A DNA stretch of 64,000 bases from Jeotgalibacillus aurantiacus (GTDB lineage: Bacteria; Bacillota; Bacilli; Bacillales; Jeotgalibacillaceae), in the NCBI RefSeq assembly GCF_020595125.1, contig NZ_JACNMS010000001.1:434001-498000 (forward strand), in the 5' to 3' direction. Made by a program: the position numbers and the translations under genes. A model generated the notes under the pieces. The model was not told the DNA's origin. It made no database searches and saw nothing but the letters and a program-made list of their open reading frames with translations. Every line of letters starts with the position of its first letter. Positions within the stretch are counted from its first letter, which is position 1. Positions 53,848-62,200 of this stretch are shown here, in pieces.

Positions 53848-53966
53848 GAGTGGTTAAATCATTGGATAGAGTGGTTAAATAATCGAAAAAAGTGGTTAAA
53901 TAACCTAAAAGAGTGGTCGAATAACCCGAACAAGTGGTTAAATAACCCCTAATAGTTGTCAAATAA
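53848..53966. repeat. 21-bp-period array F (core AGTGGTTAAATAA, six units)
   Basis: GTGGTTAAAT-type cores begin at 53850, 53871, 53892, 53913, 53934 and 53955, exactly 21 apart; the last is GTTGTCAAAT. The reverse complement (ATTTRACMACT) matches array E. Confidence 0.93.
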
Positions 53967-54088
53967 ATTCAATCACAGCGAAATATTTTCATCCTATTTG
54001 TTGTCATACAATATAAAACAAACATTATAAGCTGCACCCCGATTCAGTTTATTTAAAACAAAAATAAGAAGGACAATTATGGAACTTA

Positions 54089-54201
54089 GGGCCGGGGCGC
54101 ATCCGAAGACTCCTGTGGCGGAAAGCGACAGGTGAGACAGATGTGCGCAGCACAGCTGGCTCACCGCGCGGCCACGGAAAGCGCAGGATGCGCCCCGGCC
54201 C
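54089..54201. repeat. Family I hairpin repeat, inverted relative to the copies at 33.8 and 54.8 kb
   Basis: Arms GGGCCGGGGCGCATCC (54089-54104) and GGATGCGCCCCGGCCC (54186-54201) are perfect 16-bp inverted repeats. The core, read on the reverse strand, matches the other copies (GGCCGCGCGGTGAGCCAGCT and TGTCTCACCTGTCGCTTTC). Confidence 0.92.
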
Positions 54202-54314
54202 GGTTTTATGAAGCAAACCAGGACATTCACCAAATCAACAAAACCACGTTCATGTCGTTCCGAAACAGATGTGCTATAATAAGCGACACGAATAGAAAAT
54301 CGGAGGCAAACAGT

Positions 54315-54785
54315 ATGCTGACATTTGAAGAAAAACTAAAGGTAATCGAATCATTCGACCGCCTGACCCGACATAACGTATCCCTCGGCCGCGTGAACTT
54401 TCACTTCGAAGAAAGCATTCGCGAGAAGAAAACAGTCGTTTATCATCTCCATCCAAACGGCAATGGCTTTGTCTTTACTGCGCACTTGAACGACTTTGAT
54501 TCAGACGCAAAAGGCATGACAAATATCCGTGATTTCTCTGAAGAGGAGCTCCGCTCGATTATTCAGGCATCAATGGATTCTTTACTAACTGAAGAACTTG
54601 CTGATTTCGAGCCGTTTACAGATGAGCCGTGGGTGAATGAGAACGGACAGGAACTCGTGCTTACACGTGAAGATGCGGATACGTGGAGTGTGTATGCGGA
54701 TGAGATGCTTGATGGAATTTTCACGACTTATGAGGAGGCTGCTTCTTATCTTGATCAGGAGGGCTTTTCGAAAAAAACACGCTGA
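54315..54785 (+). CDS. Soluble protein of unknown function flanked by inverted family I repeats
   Basis: The 156-residue protein begins MLTFEEKLKVIESFDRLTRH at ATG 54315 (CGGAGG upstream); a longer frame from 54132 runs through the repeat and is rejected. It is acidic, with VVYHLHPNGNGFVFTAHLND in the middle and a helical FSEEELRSIIQASMDSLL segment, no cysteines and no membrane segment. It looks like a conserved Bacillales hypothetical, but I cannot name it. Its stop codon lies in the loop of its own terminator. Confidence 0.75.
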   Translation: MLTFEEKLKVIESFDRLTRHNVSLGRVNFHFEESIREKKTVVYHLHPNGNGFVFTAHLNDFDSDAKGMTNIRDFSEEELRSIIQASMDSLLTEELADFEPFTDEPWVNENGQELVLTREDADTWSVYADEMLDGIFTTYEEAASYLDQEGFSKKTR

Positions 54786-54800
54786 TGTGCGTGTTTTTTT
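54773..54800 (+). terminator. Terminator overlapping the stop codon of the 156-aa gene
   Basis: ACACGC (54777-54782) and GCGTGT (54789-54794) flank a loop that contains TGA; AAAAAA precedes and TTTTTT follows. Confidence 0.85.
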
Positions 54801-54823
54801 GTTTAATTTTGATTAAGAGTGCC

Positions 54824-54938
54824 GGACGGTCCTCACCCTGCGCTTTCCGTGGCCGCGCGGTGAGCCAGCTAGTGCTTCGCACTACGCTGTCTCACCTGTC
54901 GTTTCTCCGCCACAGGAGTCTTCGGGTGAGGACCGTCC
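54824..54938. repeat. Family I hairpin repeat, 115 bp
   Basis: Arms GGACGGTCCTCACCC (54824-54838) and GGGTGAGGACCGTCC (54924-54938) are perfect 15-bp inverted repeats around the shared family I core. Confidence 0.92.
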
Positions 54939-55033
54939 TTTCTATGATTAATCAATCTCTCAAAAATCAATCCACCACACCTTAACAATGTCTTCTATCT
55001 ATTCAATTACTGCTTATTTGGTTTGAAAGAAAG

Positions 55034-55084
55034 TTTGTCGCGGAAGAGCTATGGATGAATAGTTTGAATGATTCCGCGTCCAAC
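55034..55084. repeat. CGCGGAA/TTCCGCG hairpin beside array G
   Basis: TTTGTCGCGGAA (55034-55045) pairs with TTCCGCGTCCAA (55072-55083) except at two positions and resembles the TTTGACGCGGA hairpins at 21.6 and 34.3 kb. Confidence 0.6.
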
Positions 55085-55121
55085 AGTTTTATTGTGGAGG
55101 TATAGGCCATAAGTTACTGAA

Positions 55122-55238
55122 CTGACGAATTGGTGCTGTAAGCTCACGAACCTTGGCTTGATCCTGACGAATTTTTCTTACAAACTCACGAATCTGTCTT
55201 CTATCCTCACAAACTCCCTCCTCAAACTCACGTCACAT
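55122..55238. repeat. 21-bp-period array G (core CTCACGAA/CTGACGAA, six units)
   Basis: The G of CGAA (or its equivalent) is at 55127, 55148, 55169, 55190, 55211 and 55232, exactly 21 apart. The first four cores alternate GACGAA, CACGAA, GACGAA, CACGAA. It matches array A in reverse complement and resembles array B. Confidence 0.9.
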
Positions 55239-55274
55239 AAAAAAGACTGGAACATGGAGTCCCAGTCTTCGTTT
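55237..55274 (-). terminator. Terminator of the YflT-like stress gene
   Basis: On the reverse strand AAGACTGG and CCAGTCTT pair around an 11-base loop and TTTTTATG follows. Confidence 0.87.
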
Positions 55275-55277
55275 CTA

Positions 55278-56270
55278 TTATAGTGGACGGCGCCCTTCCA
55301 TGTTGGCGCGGGTTTCTGCTGCTTTGCTGCGTGCGTCGCGGGCGTATTTTCTATTTTCTTCGTCCTGGTGATGGTATTCATTCGGGTTGTCATCTGATAC
55401 AGGCTGGCCGCCATACAGCCGATTCTTATCATCAGTTTCTGCCTCAACGTGACGATTCGAATTCTCCTGCGCACGGTCTACCCAGACAGATTCCTGACCG
55501 TCCACCACTTTACGGTTACTGCCACCGGAAACATCTTTGGGTTCTACTTCTTTGTGTCTGTAAGGTTCAGATGGGTCGCCCATATAATTTGGCTGGTCCG
55601 GTCTGACGGCACTTCTCGGTGTACCGGCATCTACAGCTTTTGAAGAGAGGATCTCATCGTGTCCACCACCGTACTGCTGCTTATCATGTTCAGATGGCTC
55701 AAGAATTTTACCTCTGTCTCCTTCTGCACGATATTCACGGTCATCGTTTTCAATTTCGTTCGGTACAGCAGCCGTCTTTTCGTGATGATCATGAACAGGA
55801 CGATTCGGCTCCGGATTGTCGAGATTAGGATCAACATAACGATCATTTTCTGCTGTAAAATTTGTACCGGTCACTTTATGATCCGCGTTGCGATCTTCGA
55901 GCGGATGACCATTTCCGGAACGGATATAGCGGTCATCCGAATCAGCATATTCATTATCTGCATATAATAAAAACGCACCGTTTCTTACTTCATCATAGTA
56001 ACGCTCTGAATCTTCTTTTTCCATCCCCATCCGGTCAAAAGCTTCCCGGACAGACGAATCACCTGAAACAAATGCTTTAAATTTGTCCCACCAATTACCT
56101 TCAACAGCCTCTACGTCTGCATCAGTTCTGCCGCGTACAAGAGACAGTTCATCTTTGTCTCTCGCCACCACATACATATCTTCTTCTTTGTAGCCCTGTA
56201 ACTTTAAATCCTCGATTTTACGCAATACATCCTGCTCTGAATGAAATGTTTCAATATAACCTTTTGACAT
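55278..56270 (-). CDS. General stress protein with YflT-type domain and long hydrophilic tail
   Basis: The 330-residue protein starts at ATG 56270 (AAGGAGG eight bases upstream). Residues 1-110 match the YflT/GspM-type domain: ETFHSEQDVLRKIEDLKLQG, YVVARDKDELSLVRG and DKFKAFVSGD. The remaining two thirds are extremely hydrophilic, rich in D, E, N, R, H and P, with no hydrophobic core, like a disordered hydrophilin. A SigB-type promoter lies upstream, so it is likely induced by heat, salt or ethanol stress. The tail could protect proteins during water loss; this is inference. Confidence 0.82.
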   Translation of the reverse strand: MSKGYIETFHSEQDVLRKIEDLKLQGYKEEDMYVVARDKDELSLVRGRTDADVEAVEGNWWDKFKAFVSGDSSVREAFDRMGMEKEDSERYYDEVRNGAFLLYADNEYADSDDRYIRSGNGHPLEDRNADHKVTGTNFTAENDRYVDPNLDNPEPNRPVHDHHEKTAAVPNEIENDDREYRAEGDRGKILEPSEHDKQQYGGGHDEILSSKAVDAGTPRSAVRPDQPNYMGDPSEPYRHKEVEPKDVSGGSNRKVVDGQESVWVDRAQENSNRHVEAETDDKNRLYGGQPVSDDNPNEYHHQDEENRKYARDARSKAAETRANMEGRRPL

Positions 56271-56324
56271 TTTCATTTCCTCCTTAATGGGTCGTGCAAG
56301 TATTTGCGATCACATAGTTAGGAA

Positions 56325-56350
56325 ATACCCTGCCTGTAAAAGGTTAAAAC
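56325..56350 (-). promoter_or_regulatory. SigB-type promoter of the YflT-like gene
   Basis: On the reverse strand GTTTTAA (56350-56344), 13 bases, then GGGTAT (56330-56325), close to the GTTTAA-N12-15-GGGTAT consensus. Confidence 0.78.
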
Positions 56351-56389
56351 AATTTCGGGTGTCTATATGTGGAAATTCATGCTAAGGGA

Positions 56390-56854
56390 CTAGTTGCGTT
56401 TACCGGTTAAGATCATAGATGCCATTGCCGGAGAATATTTTTCTAGTAAAGAAATGGACTCCTCTTTTAAAACATCAGGTTCGTATGTATACAATCTTTC
56501 TTTCATGTAGGGCATGGCTTCAATCATCTGATCAATATTCATATATTTATCTTTCACAGCAAATACAACGTGACGTATATTTGCCATTACAATAGTTGAA
56601 AGGCACATAATACAGGGCTCGACTGTCGTATAAAGTATACACTCCCGTGAAAATTCATTAAGATATGGAATACATTGATTAATTGCATTGATCTCAGCAT
56701 GAGCCAGGTTATTCTTGTTAGTATGTCTCTGATTTCTTCCTTTGGCGATAATCGTTCCATTGTGCACGATGACACTTCCTATTGGTAAATTACCTTGTTC
56801 TCCTGCTGATCTTGCTTCCTTTAAAGCTTCCAGCATAAACATTTTATGGCTCAA
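56390..56854 (-). CDS. Cytidine/deoxycytidylate-type nucleoside deaminase
   Basis: The product of 154 residues has the zinc deaminase motif AHAEINAI (His ligand and catalytic Glu) and TTVEPCIMCLSTIVMANI (two Cys ligands). LPIGSVIVHNGTIIAKGRN precedes, as in guanine deaminases and TadA-like enzymes. Substrate choice among guanine, cytidine or tRNA adenosine cannot be decided. A TTG at 56854 is eight bases after AAGGAGG and is the best start; a GTG at 56863 is too close. It appears monocistronic. Confidence 0.85.
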   Translation of the reverse strand: MSHKMFMLEALKEARSAGEQGNLPIGSVIVHNGTIIAKGRNQRHTNKNNLAHAEINAINQCIPYLNEFSRECILYTTVEPCIMCLSTIVMANIRHVVFAVKDKYMNIDQMIEAMPYMKERLYTYEPDVLKEESISLLEKYSPAMASMILTGKRN

Positions 56855-56945
56855 AACAAACACCTCCTTTATGCAATTATACCTACATTCGGAATTTTAC
56901 GTGTGAAAATTAAGACTCCTGCACTGTAGAACACTTATAAACATT

Positions 56946-56980
56946 AAAAAATCCGGAAACCATTCAAGGCTTCCGGATTT
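56946..56980 (-). terminator. Terminator of the aldo/keto reductase gene
   Basis: AAATCCGGAA and TTCCGGATTT pair (56949-56958 with 56971-56980), and the reverse strand continues with TTTTT. Confidence 0.9.
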
Positions 56981-56987
56981 ATCTTTC

Positions 56988-57815
56988 TTATTCGTGGTGC
57001 ATATCGTTTGGATGTGGCCCTTTTCGCTCGCCGCGATCAAGGTCGTTGATGCTCTTCATTTCATCCTCAGTCAGTTCGAAATCAAATACATCGAAGTTCG
57101 ATTCGATGCGTGATGGTGTCACGGATTTCGGGATGACAATTGAGTTACTTTGCAAATGCCAGCGGATGACTACCTGTGCCGGGCTTTTGCCGTATTTCTC
57201 TGCAATGTTGCGGATGATGTCGTCTTCAAGAACGGCTCCACCCTGCATCAGCGGGCTCCATGCTTCTACGAAAATATCATGCTTCGCACAGAATTCCTTG
57301 AGTTCATTTTGGGCAAGGTACGGATGGCACTCTACCTGATTTAACACAGGTTTTACTGTACACTCGTCCATTAAGCGCTGGAGATGCTCAATTTCAAAGT
57401 TGCACACGCCAATCGCTTTCACTTTGCCCTCTTCATATAACTTTTCCATTGCTTTATACGTATCTACATAACGGTCTTTTTCAGGCATTGGCCAGTGCAC
57501 AAGATATAGATCCACATAATCAAGTCCAAGCTTTTCAAGACTTGTATTGAAGGCTTCGATCGTGCTGTCATAGCCCTGGTCAGCGTTCCAGACCTTTGTT
57601 GTAATGAAAAGATCTTCACGCGGAACCCCTGCAGCGCGAATCCCTTCGCCTACCGCTTCTTCGTTTTTGTAAATCATGGCTGTGTCGATTGAACGATAGC
57701 CGGTTTCGATTGCTTTTTTCACTGAATCTACACCAGTCTGGTGATCTTCCACCTGCCAGACACCAAGTCCGATTTGAGGCATTTTCAGCCCGTTGTTTAA
57801 AGTAACGTAGTCCAT
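56988..57815 (-). CDS. Aldo/keto reductase (YvgN/YtbE-like)
   Basis: The 275-residue TIM-barrel enzyme uses NADPH to reduce aldehydes. GYRSIDTAMIYKNEEAVGEG contains the catalytic Asp and Tyr, FITTKVWN the lysine and DLYLVHWPMP the histidine. IPKSVTPSRIESNFDVF binds the cofactor phosphate. Relatives in Bacillus (YvgN, YtbE) reduce glyoxal and methylglyoxal, so detoxification is likely. AAAGGAGC precedes the ATG. Confidence 0.92.
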   Translation of the reverse strand: MDYVTLNNGLKMPQIGLGVWQVEDHQTGVDSVKKAIETGYRSIDTAMIYKNEEAVGEGIRAAGVPREDLFITTKVWNADQGYDSTIEAFNTSLEKLGLDYVDLYLVHWPMPEKDRYVDTYKAMEKLYEEGKVKAIGVCNFEIEHLQRLMDECTVKPVLNQVECHPYLAQNELKEFCAKHDIFVEAWSPLMQGGAVLEDDIIRNIAEKYGKSPAQVVIRWHLQSNSIVIPKSVTPSRIESNFDVFDFELTEDEMKSINDLDRGERKGPHPNDMHHE

Positions 57816-57946
57816 GTTAAAAGCTCCTTTCGAAATTCGAAATATGTACCTGCATAGTATATACAGGCGATTCCCAAAAATCTAGCACAATGACTTCCAC
57901 TTTTTGAACATGCCCGATTTTCCAGCACATAAAACATGTCAATCGG

Positions 57947-58693
57947 TCAACTGTTCAGAACAAACTTCCGGATTGCCTTTGCCACACCATCCCGTTCATT
58001 CGTATCCGTCACCCAGTCAGCCTCATTCTTCACAGCTTCCTGCGCATTTCCCATCGCAACACCAATGCCGGATTCTCTGATCATCGCGAGATCATTTAAG
58101 CTGTCACCGACTGCCATGACCGAATCCATCGTGATATTGAGACGATCGCATACTTTACGGATCGCTGCCGCTTTGTTAATACCCGCTGCATTGACCTCGA
58201 GATTGGTTGGACTGGAGTTCGTGATTTCGAGCACTTTTCGACCTTCAAGCTCTTTTCTAATGGTTTCACGAATTTCGTCATCCTCCACGTTAAACCCGAA
58301 CTTCAGCCACTGATAGTCATGAATGTTTTCCGGGAAGCTCGTGCGTTTATTCCAAACACCTTCGACCGTTGAAGACCAGTAGTTCGTATTATGTTTTTGA
58401 GCAAGGTTGTACATAAATTCAATATGGGAAGAGCCAATTTTAGTACGGTCAATGAGGTTCAGATGCTCATCCCAGATTTCACTGCCGTTTACCGTAATTA
58501 AGTAGGTTGCAAGACCAAGTGATTCCACGATTTCCTGACAGTAAACGAGTGGCCGTCCCGTACTGATCATGACGCCGACTCCCTGATCCTGGGCAGATTT
58601 TATCGCCGCCCGATTTTCATCGGAAACGGAATGATCATTACGCAAAAGCGTGCCGTCCATATCTAGTGCAATGAGTTTTATGGTTGATGTCAT
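57947..58693 (-). CDS. Cof-type HAD phosphatase
   Basis: The 248-residue enzyme starts at ATG 58693 (GAAGGGAG upstream); a frame extending to 58924 is rejected, since it overlaps the divergent neighbouring gene. LIALDMDGTLL holds the nucleophile and acid Asp, ISTGRP the motif II Thr, and the metal-binding acids lie in VMAVGDSLNDLAMI. The middle cap domain is of the Cof type. These phosphatases act on sugar phosphates, flavin or PLP; substrate unknown. Confidence 0.9.
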   Translation of the reverse strand: MTSTIKLIALDMDGTLLRNDHSVSDENRAAIKSAQDQGVGVMISTGRPLVYCQEIVESLGLATYLITVNGSEIWDEHLNLIDRTKIGSSHIEFMYNLAQKHNTNYWSSTVEGVWNKRTSFPENIHDYQWLKFGFNVEDDEIRETIRKELEGRKVLEITNSSPTNLEVNAAGINKAAAIRKVCDRLNITMDSVMAVGDSLNDLAMIRESGIGVAMGNAQEAVKNEADWVTDTNERDGVAKAIRKFVLNS

Positions 58694-58823
58694 AGCCGTT
58701 CTCCCTTCAATTACTGCTTTCAGTATAACTTGATGAAAAAATAATTTCGAACCCTTAAAGGAATTCAACTGCAACATCACGAATCTTTCATGTAAAAGTT
58801 TGGCAGATCGGAGTTGAACAATC

Positions 58824-59309
58824 ATGAAGCTGAAAAAATCAGCGAAGCGCGGTCTATGGGTGATCGGAACAACATTACTGGTTATTATTGCGTTGCATAC
58901 ATTTGTCGGGAACCCTTCCTTCAATCATGCCGTGGCGGAAGAATATCTGGAAAATGAGATTGCCTGGACAAACGAAGGTGGTGTTGTGACGGATGCTTTT
59001 AAAGTTTACGGGGGCAATGAGGAGGAAGTTTATATCTGGTATGCTTTTGAAGAATTTATTACAGAGAAAAACGATATTGGCGGCGGTGCTTCCATTGCAG
59101 TAAAACTGATTGTTGAAGATGGAATCGTGACTGATCATCAGATTCCGGAGGATGGTTCACTTTATATGGAAAGTATGAAGGAGCTTTTTCCTTTTCACAT
59201 AAGATGGAGAATGCCACAAGCCATTCCCTTATCTCTGGAGAAAGCCATTGAACTCGAGCAGTCTGCACTTTTAGCTGCGTTTGAAGAAGAACAAAACCAG
59301 AATGAATAA
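58824..59309 (+). CDS. Exported or membrane-anchored protein of unknown function
   Basis: The 161-residue protein has a basic N-terminus and one hydrophobic segment (WVIGTTLLVIIALHTFVG, about residues 12-29), followed by an extracellular acidic domain with SIAVKLIVEDGIVTDHQIPE and a C-terminal helix. No cysteine for lipid attachment is present, so it is an anchored or cleaved signal-peptide protein. GGAGTTG precedes the ATG. No family recognised. Confidence 0.7.
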   Translation: MKLKKSAKRGLWVIGTTLLVIIALHTFVGNPSFNHAVAEEYLENEIAWTNEGGVVTDAFKVYGGNEEEVYIWYAFEEFITEKNDIGGGASIAVKLIVEDGIVTDHQIPEDGSLYMESMKELFPFHIRWRMPQAIPLSLEKAIELEQSALLAAFEEEQNQNE

Positions 59310-59319
59310 ACATACATCA

Positions 59320-59375
59320 CACCCTTTGTGAATAACTGCCGGCTTCAGGCGTTATATCCACGAAGGGTGTTTTTC
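59320..59375 (+). terminator. Terminator after the 161-aa gene
   Basis: ACACCCTT (59320-59327) pairs with AAGGGTGT (59364-59371), with inner GTGAATAAC and GTTATATCCAC helping, and TTTTT follows. Confidence 0.85.
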
Positions 59376-59511
59376 ATCCTTTTAACGAACTCACTCCTCC
59401 TCGACTGTCACCCTATATTCACCCATTCAGAAAATTCATTGCCCGTCAGATGATTGAATACTCATTCATTTATCTAAATTTTAAAAATATTATGAAATTT
59501 TTAAAATAGGG

Positions 59512-59561
59512 TTGCATTCGTCATAATTCTGTAATATAGTCTAAGTGTGAAAACGATTTCA
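59512..59561 (+). promoter_or_regulatory. Promoter and cre/LacI-type operator of the sugar ABC cluster
   Basis: TTGCAT (59512-59517), 17 bases, TATAGT (59535-59540). TGAAAACGATTTCA (59548-59561) fits the cre consensus exactly and sits at about +1, so CcpA, the LacI-type protein encoded next, or both could bind it. Confidence 0.78.
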
Positions 59562-59607
59562 TATCATTTCATGACAAATGGGGGTGTTCCTATAGGAGGG
59601 CTAGCGC

Positions 59608-60594
59608 GTGTACACCATTAAAGATGTTGCGTTGAAAGCTGGGTTGTCACAGGCTACCGTTTCGAGAGTGATTAATAATCATCCGTATGTCAGTGAAGAC
59701 AAGAAACGAGCTGTTAAAAAAGCGATGGATGAGCTTGGGTTTGTCCCTAATTCATCAGCGCAAAGGCTGCGAAACATAAAGACAAAAAAGATCGCGGTTC
59801 TCATTTCAAGAATTGTAAACCCTTTCTTTAGCCAGCTCGTTGATGCCATGGAACAGAAAGCGGCAAGACACGGTTATCAGCTGATTTTATGCAACACACG
59901 AATCAGCCGGGAGAAGGAGCTTGAATATTTTCAGCTTCTGAAGTCAAAGCAGGTCGATGGCATTATTATGGCGTCGGTTGAAAATGATTGGAGTGTTATT
60001 GAGCCTTATACGAAATACGGCCCGATCATTTACTGCAATGAATATGATCCCAACGCTTCCTTAACCCGGGTCAGACTTGACCAGGTTGAGGGCGGCTATA
60101 TTGGTACAAAGCACTTACTCGACAAAGGACACCGGAAAATCGGGTATTGTCAGGGCAATGACAGCAGCGTTTCTGTGAACCGTCGTAAAGGATATTTGAA
60201 AGCGGTTACAGAAGCCGGAATCGAACCAAATCCTGATTGGATGTTTAAGAATATTTTTACGATTGACGATGGACGTGCCATTTTCAGAAGAATTGCGGAT
60301 ATGAATGATGCACCTACAGCTCTCTTTACGGGGAGTGATGAGGTGGCAGCAGGCGTCATCAAGGAAGCCCAGACTCACGGGTGGAAGGTTCCGGATGATT
60401 TAGCGGTCATCGGATTTGATGATCAGCCGATTGCGTCTCTTCTTGATCCACAGATTACAACGATTAACCAATTTACTTCTGATATTGGGGAAACAGCAAT
60501 GAAAGTCATGCTTGAGATCGTTCAGGGCAAACGCAAAAATAATTCAACTGATATCTTACTCCCGATTCAATTAATTGAAAGACAATCAACTTAA
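59608..60594 (+). CDS. LacI family transcriptional regulator
   Basis: The 328-residue repressor has an N-terminal LacI helix-turn-helix (TIKDVALKAGLSQATVSRVI) and hinge helix, then a periplasmic-binding-protein-like sugar domain. GLVF-type strands such as IAVLISRIVNPFFSQLVDAM and VIGFDDQPIASLLDPQIT are typical. It starts with GTG at 59608 after AGGAGG. It probably represses itself and the ABC importer genes that follow 22 bases later, releasing on binding a sugar. Confidence 0.92.
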   Translation: MYTIKDVALKAGLSQATVSRVINNHPYVSEDKKRAVKKAMDELGFVPNSSAQRLRNIKTKKIAVLISRIVNPFFSQLVDAMEQKAARHGYQLILCNTRISREKELEYFQLLKSKQVDGIIMASVENDWSVIEPYTKYGPIIYCNEYDPNASLTRVRLDQVEGGYIGTKHLLDKGHRKIGYCQGNDSSVSVNRRKGYLKAVTEAGIEPNPDWMFKNIFTIDDGRAIFRRIADMNDAPTALFTGSDEVAAGVIKEAQTHGWKVPDDLAVIGFDDQPIASLLDPQITTINQFTSDIGETAMKVMLEIVQGKRKNNSTDILLPIQLIERQST

Positions 60595-60616
60595 AACAAT
60601 TAGGGGGGCTTCATTA

Positions 60617-61945
60617 ATGAAACTTTGGAACAAGAAAGTTGCAGGAGCAACAGTACTGACACTAAGTATGCTATTAGCTGCTTGTAGTGGAGACGACGAA
60701 GCGACAGATACTGGAGGAGACACTGGTGGTGACACAGGCGGCGATGCAGGTGGCGAAGAGGAACAGGTAACCATCACGTATGCAGCCGGTGTTGACGTAA
60801 CTGGTGCAACAGAAGCGCTAATTGCAGCATTTGAAGAACAAAACCCGAATATTAACGTAGAATACCGTGAGATGCCTGCAGATACAGGTGCTTCTCATGA
60901 CCAATATGTAACGATGTTTTCTTCTCAGAGTGCTGAGGTTGACGTATTTGATGCCGACGTAATCTGGCCAGCTGAATTTGCACAGGGACAATACGCACTT
61001 GAGCTTGACCGCTATATTGAAGCAGACGGAATTGATATGGAGCAGTACTTCCCTGGAACGGTTGCTTCAGGAAACTTTAACGGCCGTCAGTATGCAATGC
61101 CGAAATTTACGGATGCGGGACTTCTTTACTACCGTACAGACATCGTGAGTGAAGATCAGGTTCCGACAACTTGGGATGAGCTTTTTGAAGCAGCAGGTAC
61201 GCTTCAGGGTGAAGGCGGTACAGAATTCGGTTACCTGATGCAGGCTAACCAGTATGAAGGTATGATCACAAATGCAATCGAGTTCATCGCTTCTCACGGT
61301 GGACAGGTTGTAGATGAAAATAACGAGGTTGTTGTTAACAGCCCTGAAACGATTGCCGGAATCCAGAAAATGATTGATTTCGTTAACTCTGATTTCGTAC
61401 CAAGCAATATCTTAAGCTTCCAGGAAACTGAAACAAACAACGCATGGGTTGGCGGACAGGCTGTATTTGCCCGTAACTGGCCTTACATGCAGTCTACTTC
61501 AAATGACGAAGAAGCATCTGAAGTAGCAGGTAACGTAGGATTCGCGGTTCTTCCGGCTGGTGAAGGCGGAACAAACGCAGCAACACTTGGCGGATGGATG
61601 TCAATGATCAACCGCTACAGTGAGCATCCGGACGAAGCTTGGGAATTTGTGAAGTTCATGACTGGTGAAGAAGGACAAAAGATCAGTGCAGTTGAAGGTG
61701 GACGTGCTCCAACAATTGCAGCACTATATGAAGACAGTGAAGTTCAGGATGCAGCGGCTCTATTTGCTAACGAGCAGTTCGTAGAAACACTTCAAAACGC
61801 AGTACCAAGACCAGTATCACCAATCTATCCACGTATCTCTGATATCATGCAGGTTCAGCTGTCACAAGCATTGGCTGGAGAAATCACAGCTGAAGAAGCA
61901 GCGGCCAACATGGAAGCAGAAATTATGGCGGCAATGGAAGAATAA
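60617..61945 (+). CDS. Sugar ABC transporter substrate-binding lipoprotein
   Basis: The 442-residue protein starts at ATG 60617 after TAGGGGGGC. A signal peptide ends in the lipobox LLAACSG (lipidated Cys23). A linker of repeated GGDTGGD follows, then a family 1 binding fold (TITYAAGVDVTGATEALIAA, AMPKFTDAGLLYYRTDIV, AATLGGWMSMINRYSEHPDE). It resembles maltose/trehalose-type binding proteins. It delivers a sugar to the two permeases; no ATPase is in the window, so a shared MsmX-type ATPase may be used. Confidence 0.92.
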   Translation: MKLWNKKVAGATVLTLSMLLAACSGDDEATDTGGDTGGDTGGDAGGEEEQVTITYAAGVDVTGATEALIAAFEEQNPNINVEYREMPADTGASHDQYVTMFSSQSAEVDVFDADVIWPAEFAQGQYALELDRYIEADGIDMEQYFPGTVASGNFNGRQYAMPKFTDAGLLYYRTDIVSEDQVPTTWDELFEAAGTLQGEGGTEFGYLMQANQYEGMITNAIEFIASHGGQVVDENNEVVVNSPETIAGIQKMIDFVNSDFVPSNILSFQETETNNAWVGGQAVFARNWPYMQSTSNDEEASEVAGNVGFAVLPAGEGGTNAATLGGWMSMINRYSEHPDEAWEFVKFMTGEEGQKISAVEGGRAPTIAALYEDSEVQDAAALFANEQFVETLQNAVPRPVSPIYPRISDIMQVQLSQALAGEITAEEAAANMEAEIMAAMEE

Positions 61946-61972
61946 TCAGCGTTTGACGGTTTATGGGGATGG

Positions 61973-62187
61973 ACCGTTTAACGTGTAACATTAAACGGTT
62001 TATAAGCAAGTGCAAGGCTCGGGATCGGCTGGTTTGAGTGATTCAAATCAGCTGTTTCTCTGCCCTGCTTCTTTAGAGAATTCTATAAAGATCATGCATT
62101 TGCACTCATAACCAGCGTTTTACAGCACGCCAATAGCTGTTCTATGATAATTGACTGCTAAAGGGGGGTGGCGTGATCACCTCCCTT
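61973..62187 (+). terminator. Series of hairpins between binding-protein and permease genes
   Basis: ACCGTTTAA/TTAAACGGT (61973-61981 with 61991-61999), a 12-bp stem with G-U pairs at 62026-62054, and AAAGGGGGGTG/CACCTCCCTTT (about 62160-62187) followed by CTTTGT. The last looks like an intrinsic terminator, so the binding protein could be made in excess over the permeases. Confidence 0.6.
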
Positions 62188-62200
62188 TCTTTGTATAAAA

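Noticed and set aside
54132-54314. Upstream extension of the 156-aa gene
   Set aside because: The extra codons come from a family I repeat, and CGGAGG marks ATG 54315 as the start.
58694-58924. Upstream extension of the HAD phosphatase
   Set aside because: It overlaps the divergent 161-aa gene and its promoter region; ATG 58693 has a good ribosome site directly before the LIALDMDGT motif.
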